Source: an uncultured Eubacteriales bacterium
Lineage (GTDB): Bacteria > Bacillota > Clostridia > Peptostreptococcales > Anaerovoracaceae
Assembly: GCA_900551415.1 (NCBI GenBank)
Contig: URWB01000093.1
Span: 1 to 9,736, forward strand
DNA: 9,736 nt
Direction: 5' to 3'
The notes beneath the pieces were generated by a model. It was not told the origin of the DNA and made no database searches. It saw nothing but the letters and a program-made list of their open reading frames with translations. Below, one piece after another: positions 6,726-9,736 of this stretch (positions are counted from its first letter, which is position 1; each line of letters begins with the position of its first letter). The translations under genes and the position numbers were made by a program.

Positions 6726-7731
6726 CCATGCCACCGCCTTTCTCTTTCGGAAATATCCCCGGATGGCAGGAATTCGACTGTTCCAGTATCCTGCCAAAGT
6801 GTTCTTCCAGCAGCCGGAGGTAATACTCCGTTTCTGTGATGTGCTTATGTCCAAGATAACGCGACAGAAGCGGAAGGGACGTGTACAGGTCAAATCCTTT
6901 TTCCTGCATCTGCTCCAATGCTCTGATACAGAATGTATGGCGTATGTCATGCAGGCGCTGCCGTCCTCCGTCTTTTCGTGGTGGGATTTTGGCGTCTAAC
7001 AAAAGCTGATGGAAGCGGCTGTAAAGGGTGGATTCGCCATAACGTTTTCCTTTCATCCCGTGCAGGAAGTAGTCCTCCTGTTTTTCAGATGACAGATATT
7101 TATCTCTGTAACCTCTCAGTTCCAACAGGAGCGTATCGGATGCGACAACGATACGGCTCACGTCATTTTTACCATTCAGAATACAGATTTTGCCAGTCTG
7201 AAAATCGACATCCTGTATCAGGAGATCAAGCACCTCGGATTTTCTGAAACCGCAGCAATAATACAACAGCATCGCCAGCCGAAAAGCATCATTCTCATAC
7301 CCAGGCGATTTTTCGCAGTCCCCTTGCAGCACACGGAATATCCGGCAGATTTCCTCATCTGTGAAAACATATGGGATAAAATCCTTTTTAAAGATGCGGT
7401 TGTCATCCCGTCCAGTATAAACATCAGGATAACCACAGGATACAAGGTACTGGGCAAAAAAACCACGTATGACGGAACGCCGTTTCTGAATGTTCTGCTC
7501 TTTTTCAGATGGTTTATGGGAAGTCCATTTCTCGTACATTTCACGGGTTATCTGTATATCCATAATGCCTCTGTCTTTAAAGAACAGATCCATCTCCCTC
7601 AGTCTGTAAACAATCGGATTCCCAATCTTATAGCCCTGTGCTCTTTTATAAGAGATATATTTTGGAATCAGCTCCTGAAATGGTCCTGTAAACTGTGGCA
7701 GCTCATTTGCTTTTTTCATTGGTTTAGACAT
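6718..7731 (-). CDS. ritB: Tyrosine recombinase, middle gene of the trio (RitB-like)
   Basis: 337-residue integrase with all catalytic residues: Arg163 (YYCCGFRKSEVLDL), Lys188 (ICILNGKNDVSRIV), His261 and Arg264 (RLHDIRHTFCIRAL), His295 (RYLGHKHITETEYY), and the nucleophile, best placed at Tyr304 because it lies nine residues after His295 as in the two neighbours; Tyr303 is next to it. GGAGG stands six bases before the ATG at 7731. The start overlaps the stop of the first gene by 8 bases (ATGTCTAA), and the end overlaps the third gene likewise, so translation is chained. The partners probably act as a hetero-complex on the element ends. RitB by position. Confidence 0.88.
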   Translation of the reverse strand: MSKPMKKANELPQFTGPFQELIPKYISYKRAQGYKIGNPIVYRLREMDLFFKDRGIMDIQITREMYEKWTSHKPSEKEQNIQKRRSVIRGFFAQYLVSCGYPDVYTGRDDNRIFKKDFIPYVFTDEEICRIFRVLQGDCEKSPGYENDAFRLAMLLYYCCGFRKSEVLDLLIQDVDFQTGKICILNGKNDVSRIVVASDTLLLELRGYRDKYLSSEKQEDYFLHGMKGKRYGESTLYSRFHQLLLDAKIPPRKDGGRQRLHDIRHTFCIRALEQMQEKGFDLYTSLPLLSRYLGHKHITETEYYLRLLEEHFGRILEQSNSCHPGIFPKEKGGGMDG

Positions 7732-8941
7732 GGGGCACCTCCAGTGAAATTTCTTTTAAGTGGGTTTCATCCACTGTAAGATAAATTTCGGTTGTCCTTG
7801 TACTGGAATGTCCCAGTATGTTCGCAATTGCGCTGATCGGCACATTTTCCGACATCATGTTTGTTGCCAGACTGTGTCGGAGGGCATGGGGTCCATGATG
7901 CCTTCCTTCATAGTTAATTCCTGCGGTTTTCATGCATTTTTCAACGAGACGGTATAGAGAAGTTGTGCTGTTAAATTTTGTATATGGCGCATACATGGTA
8001 ACAAAAATGTATTCCGGATCGGAGCTCTCATGGCGTCCGTTTTTGATATAATCAAGCAACGGGTATTTCACTTCATCGGTCAGGGGGAGGCACAAAGGAT
8101 TACATGTTTTCTGCTGTTGATAATGGATTACTCCTGTTTCCCAGTTAATGTCAGAAAATTTCAGCCTGATCACGTCCCCGGCCCTCATCCCCAGGTAAGC
8201 CAAGAGACAGATCATGCTGTAAGCACATTTGCCGGAGGGCGTTTCCGTATCAAGGCAGGAAAGCATCTGTCCGATTTCCTCTTTTGAATAATAAGATAAA
8301 AGTTTATTCCGGGGATCTTTCCGAATCATTGGAAAGATCTGTCTGCCGGAGTAAGGCGTATAGTTGCGTGAAAACATCCAGTCATAGATTTCGCGGAGCA
8401 CTGTTTTGATACACCGGAGCGTTGCAGGTGCAAAAGAAGTAAGGCTGTTGATATATTCGTGGGCGGCCTGAAAGGGGATATCCGTTGTTTTCAAAATCCC
8501 CTTTTGTTCAAGATATCCGAAATATTTCACAAATATCCACAGCTTCCGTTCCTTAGAATTCTGGCTTAAGGAAGTGGCATTGATCACATCTCGATATTCC
8601 AGAAAAAGATCCTTGTAAATGAGAGGAATCTCCGTTGTAGAATCTTTCTGATGTGTTTTAAGGTAGTTCCCGGACTCCTCGAATTCGATCAGGATCATAA
8701 GTGGACGGCGCAGTACCGACTGCATCCGTGCCGTAAGATTGTAATAGTCAAAGCCAAAACAATCCTGTACAAAAACAGCTGCCACGGAGGGTGTGATCTC
8801 AGGGATTCCATTCCTGAGACAGTAATTCCCAAAATGCCCCAGTATCCAACGGGTGTTGTCAAGAACGGTGGCGCTGCAACCGTCTGCTTTTAACTTTTCG
8901 TATAAAGCAGCAGCTATCTCTGGTAAATCTTTTGTTTTCAT
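7724..8941 (-). CDS. ritA: Tyrosine recombinase, first gene of the trio (RitA-like)
   Basis: 405-residue integrase, the longest of the three, with an enlarged N-terminal region of about 215 residues. Catalytic residues are complete: Arg253 (LAYLGMRAGDVIRL), Lys278 (IHYQQQKTCNPLCL), His352 and Arg355 (GPHALRHSLATNMM), His378 (ILGHSSTRTTEIY) and the nucleophile Tyr387. The start is set at 8941 by a strong GGAGG eight bases upstream; an upstream in-frame ATG would give a 12-residue extension without a comparable site. It is the first gene of a three-gene operon, transcribed against the interrupted host gene. RitA by position and length. Confidence 0.88.
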   Translation of the reverse strand: MKTKDLPEIAAALYEKLKADGCSATVLDNTRWILGHFGNYCLRNGIPEITPSVAAVFVQDCFGFDYYNLTARMQSVLRRPLMILIEFEESGNYLKTHQKDSTTEIPLIYKDLFLEYRDVINATSLSQNSKERKLWIFVKYFGYLEQKGILKTTDIPFQAAHEYINSLTSFAPATLRCIKTVLREIYDWMFSRNYTPYSGRQIFPMIRKDPRNKLLSYYSKEEIGQMLSCLDTETPSGKCAYSMICLLAYLGMRAGDVIRLKFSDINWETGVIHYQQQKTCNPLCLPLTDEVKYPLLDYIKNGRHESSDPEYIFVTMYAPYTKFNSTTSLYRLVEKCMKTAGINYEGRHHGPHALRHSLATNMMSENVPISAIANILGHSSTRTTEIYLTVDETHLKEISLEVPHV

Positions 8942-9007
8942 CACGAAAACCTCCTTGAGTTTATTACAACCGCTCATAAGTGGTTGCCTCTTGAAGGTAT
9001 CATGATT
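8942..9007 (-). promoter_or_regulatory. Leader of the recombinase operon
   Basis: Short region between the right subterminal motif (9008-9017) and the first recombinase gene, read on the - strand. It must hold the operon promoter if the inward terminator at 9028-9056 works, because that terminator lies upstream of it. I see no convincing -35/-10 pair. The only clear signal is the GGAGG just before the start. The nearby motif copy could let a recombinase regulate its own transcription. Confidence 0.3.
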
Positions 9008-9017
9008 TTATGCTAAG
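9008..9017 (+). repeat. Subterminal 10-bp motif, right
   Basis: TTATGCTAAG differs from TTATGCAAAG at one base. It faces the CTTTGCATAA copy at 9063-9072, spanning 65 bases outer edge to outer edge, exactly as the left end's 5642-5651 and 5697-5706 pair do. Confidence 0.55.
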
Positions 9018-9027
9018 TTAAAGAAAG

Positions 9028-9056
9028 AAAAAAGCCCTTGTTTACGATAAAACAAG
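9028..9056 (-). terminator. Inward-facing terminator at right end of RIT
   Basis: Read on the - strand: CTTGTTT (9056-9050), six-base loop, AAACAAG (9043-9037), GGC, then T6 (9033-9028). It would stop transcripts entering from the right flank before they reach the recombinase operon. It mirrors the terminator at the left end. The T-run lies only on the - strand side, so it does not act on the + strand. Confidence 0.6.
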
Positions 9057-9062
9057 AACTTT

Positions 9063-9092
9063 CTTTGCATAACTATTAACTTCGCATAACAC
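9063..9092 (-). repeat. RIT right inverted repeat
   Basis: Reverse complement of 5622-5651 with one mismatch. It holds CTTTGCATAA (9063-9072) and CTTCGCATAA (9080-9089), 17 bases apart like their left-end equivalents. The element proper probably ends at 9089; the last three bases (CAC) belong to the junction hexamer. Confidence 0.88.
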
Positions 9093-9095
9093 CGT
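9090..9095 (+). other. Right junction hexamer (putative coupling sequence), CACCGT
   Basis: In the frame of the split ATPase gene this encodes His-Arg, followed by GAT TAC (Asp-Tyr), which completes the N-box motif HRDY. With the left CATAGA it forms a pair of non-identical hexamers with the same coding meaning, as expected for a 6-base overlap region of a tyrosine recombinase moving between equivalent sites. Confidence 0.55.
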
Positions 9096-9632
9096 GATTA
9101 CTTGATCAATGGTAGTGAAGTCCACATTGACATTTTCGATGATCGGATGGAGATTTATTCTCCCGGCGGTATGCCCGATGGTTCGATAATTCAAGAAAGA
9201 GACCCTTTTACGGTTCCTTCCACGCGGAGAAACCCTGTTCTTGCTGATGTTTTTAACAGGCTTGGTTTCATGGAACGGAAAGGTAGCGGATTTGGCAAAA
9301 TCATAAGTGGCTATCAGACCCAAATCAATTATACAACAGATAAAATGCCCTTATTTCGATCCGATAGATATCAATTCACAGTCATTCTGCCAAATTTGAA
9401 TTATGTGATTTTTCAAGATGTCCCTCAAGATGTCCCTCAAGATGTCCCTCAAGACCTTTTAGACATGCACATTTTATCCTTGATCCGAAAAGATAACAAA
9501 ATAAGTACGGAAAAGATGGCAATGGCGCTTGGAACCAGCTCTAAAACAATTAAACGACACATAAAGGAAATGTCTAATGTTCATTTTGTTGGTCGAGGAT
9601 TCAGAGGTCATTGGGAGATTACGGAACACTGA
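9093..9632 (+). pseudogene. AlbA_2 / HATPase_c_4 ATP-binding protein, 3' fragment
   Basis: C-terminal 178 residues from Asp283 of the gene that begins at 4753. It starts with Arg-Asp-Tyr directly after the RIT right end. The ATPase domain continues with HIDIFDDRMEIYSPGGMPDG (the ATP-lid side of the GHKL fold), RNPVLADVFNRLGF and ERKGSGFGKI, typical of HATPase_c_4. A DVPQ tandem repeat (separate entry) links it to a C-terminal winged-helix-like region, KISTEKMAMALGTSSKTIKR. The whole protein would be about 460 residues, a usual family length. No good ribosome binding site precedes the fragment, so it is probably not made on its own. Precise excision of the element should restore the gene. Confidence 0.88.
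9414..9449 (+). repeat. Three perfect 12-bp tandem repeats (DVPQ)
   Basis: CAAGATGTCCCT repeats three times without error and begins a fourth copy (CAAGA, 9450-9454). In frame it encodes DVPQ units between the ATPase domain and the winged helix. Short NVPQ/DVPQ runs are common in this protein family. The perfect DNA identity suggests copy-number change by slippage. Confidence 0.85.
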
Positions 9633-9653
9633 CAATTTTATCATTATACTTTC

Positions 9654-9682
9654 CCGCTCAGAATTTTGCTGAGCGGTTTTTT
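9654..9682 (+). terminator. Terminator after the split ATPase gene
   Basis: Perfect 8-bp stem CCGCTCAG (9654-9661) with CTGAGCGG (9669-9676), seven-base loop, then T6 (9677-9682). It lies 21 bases after the stop codon. Confidence 0.9.
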
Positions 9683-9736
9683 CCTATCTGTCAGTTTTGG
9701 TAAACTGAATTTCAAGGAGTTTGGCCATTTCATTCA

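Larger units (their letters stand above)
5599..9089 (-). mobile_element. RIT element (recombinases in trio)
   Basis: About 3.5-kb element consisting only of three overlapping tyrosine recombinase genes read on the - strand, ending in matching inverted sequences. It splits one ATPase gene, and joining the flanks restores a continuous 460-residue frame. Ends: left TTATGTAAAG (from 5599), right CTTCGCATAA (to 9089), each next to a His-Arg hexamer. A 30-bp inverted repeat (5622-5651 and 9063-9092) has one mismatch. Family knowledge: RIT elements hold three distinct tyrosine recombinases in fixed order (RitA, RitB, RitC) and are known from many bacteria. Tn554-type elements differ in having a third protein (TnpC) that is not a tyrosine recombinase. 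No passenger gene is present. All three enzymes look active, so recent or current mobility is plausible. Confidence 0.85.

Noticed and set aside
6726..6950. 75-residue N-terminal extension of the third recombinase
   Set aside because: It lies wholly within the coding sequence of the middle recombinase in another frame, and the ATG at 6725 has the coupled-overlap arrangement.
5599..9089. Tn554-type transposon or integron explanation for the recombinases
   Set aside because: All three proteins are tyrosine recombinases. There is no TnpC, no attI/attC-like cassette array and no passenger gene.
5597..9100. GATTA at both junctions (5597-5601 and 9096-9100) as a 5-bp target duplication
   Set aside because: Removing the element with one copy would shift the host frame, whereas the hexamer model keeps the frame and the HRD motif. 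Tyrosine recombinases do not normally make such duplications.
9684..9736. Possible 3' end of a - strand gene (17 open codons ending in TAG at 9684-9686)
   Set aside because: Too short to support; no recognisable motif before the window ends.
1..9736. CRISPR array, tRNA or rRNA genes
   Set aside because: No regularly spaced repeats of suitable length and no tRNA or rRNA signatures were seen on either strand.

Overview
The window looks like part of an integrative and conjugative or other plasmid-like accessory element from a Gram-positive gut-type Clostridium (Bacillota, class Clostridia; Oscillospiraceae/Ruminococcaceae or Lachnospiraceae are my best guess). The reasons are strong GGAGG-type ribosome binding sites, a class B sortase, a ParA/ParB pair followed by a DUF6017-type helix-turn-helix protein, and tightly packed genes. 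No relaxase, coupling protein or type IV secretion gene lies inside the window, so the ICE assignment is inference from gene content.

Bases 1-4603 (+ strand, GC-rich): the 3' part of a parA ATPase gene, parB overlapping it, and a replication-initiator-like HTH/DUF6017 gene, closed by a clear terminator at 2767-2798. Then come two unrecognised small genes and a membrane-anchored class B sortase, apparently one operon (2842-4603).

Bases 4604-9682: a visibly more AT-rich cargo gene with its own promoter, encoding an AlbA_2 (Schlafen-like) / HATPase_c_4 / winged-helix protein of about 460 residues. It has been split into 4753-5598 and 9093-9632. The interrupting DNA is a compact element of about 3.5 kb (5599-9089) made of three overlapping tyrosine recombinase genes on the - strand (405, 337 and 335 aa, all catalytically complete). 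This is a RIT (recombinases in trio) element. It has no cargo.

The element is the interesting part. Its insertion point lies exactly at the His-Arg codons of the N-box (HEALVNALAHRD) of the Bergerat-type ATPase. Both junctions carry a hexamer encoding His-Arg (CATAGA left, CACCGT right), like Tn916-type coupling sequences with different codons. Each end has the same ruler-like layout of three copies of a 10-bp motif (consensus TTATGCAAAG) at start-to-start spacings of 17 and 55 bp, with a transcription terminator between the second and third copies pointing so as to block transcription entering from the host. The left end alone carries an additional perfect 20-bp palindrome made of the same motif. 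Together these give a testable model of the att sites, the target choice (conserved ATPase codons) and the excision product of this RIT element.

After the split gene a perfect 8-bp-stem terminator closes the unit. The last 50 or so bases hold nothing I can assign with confidence.
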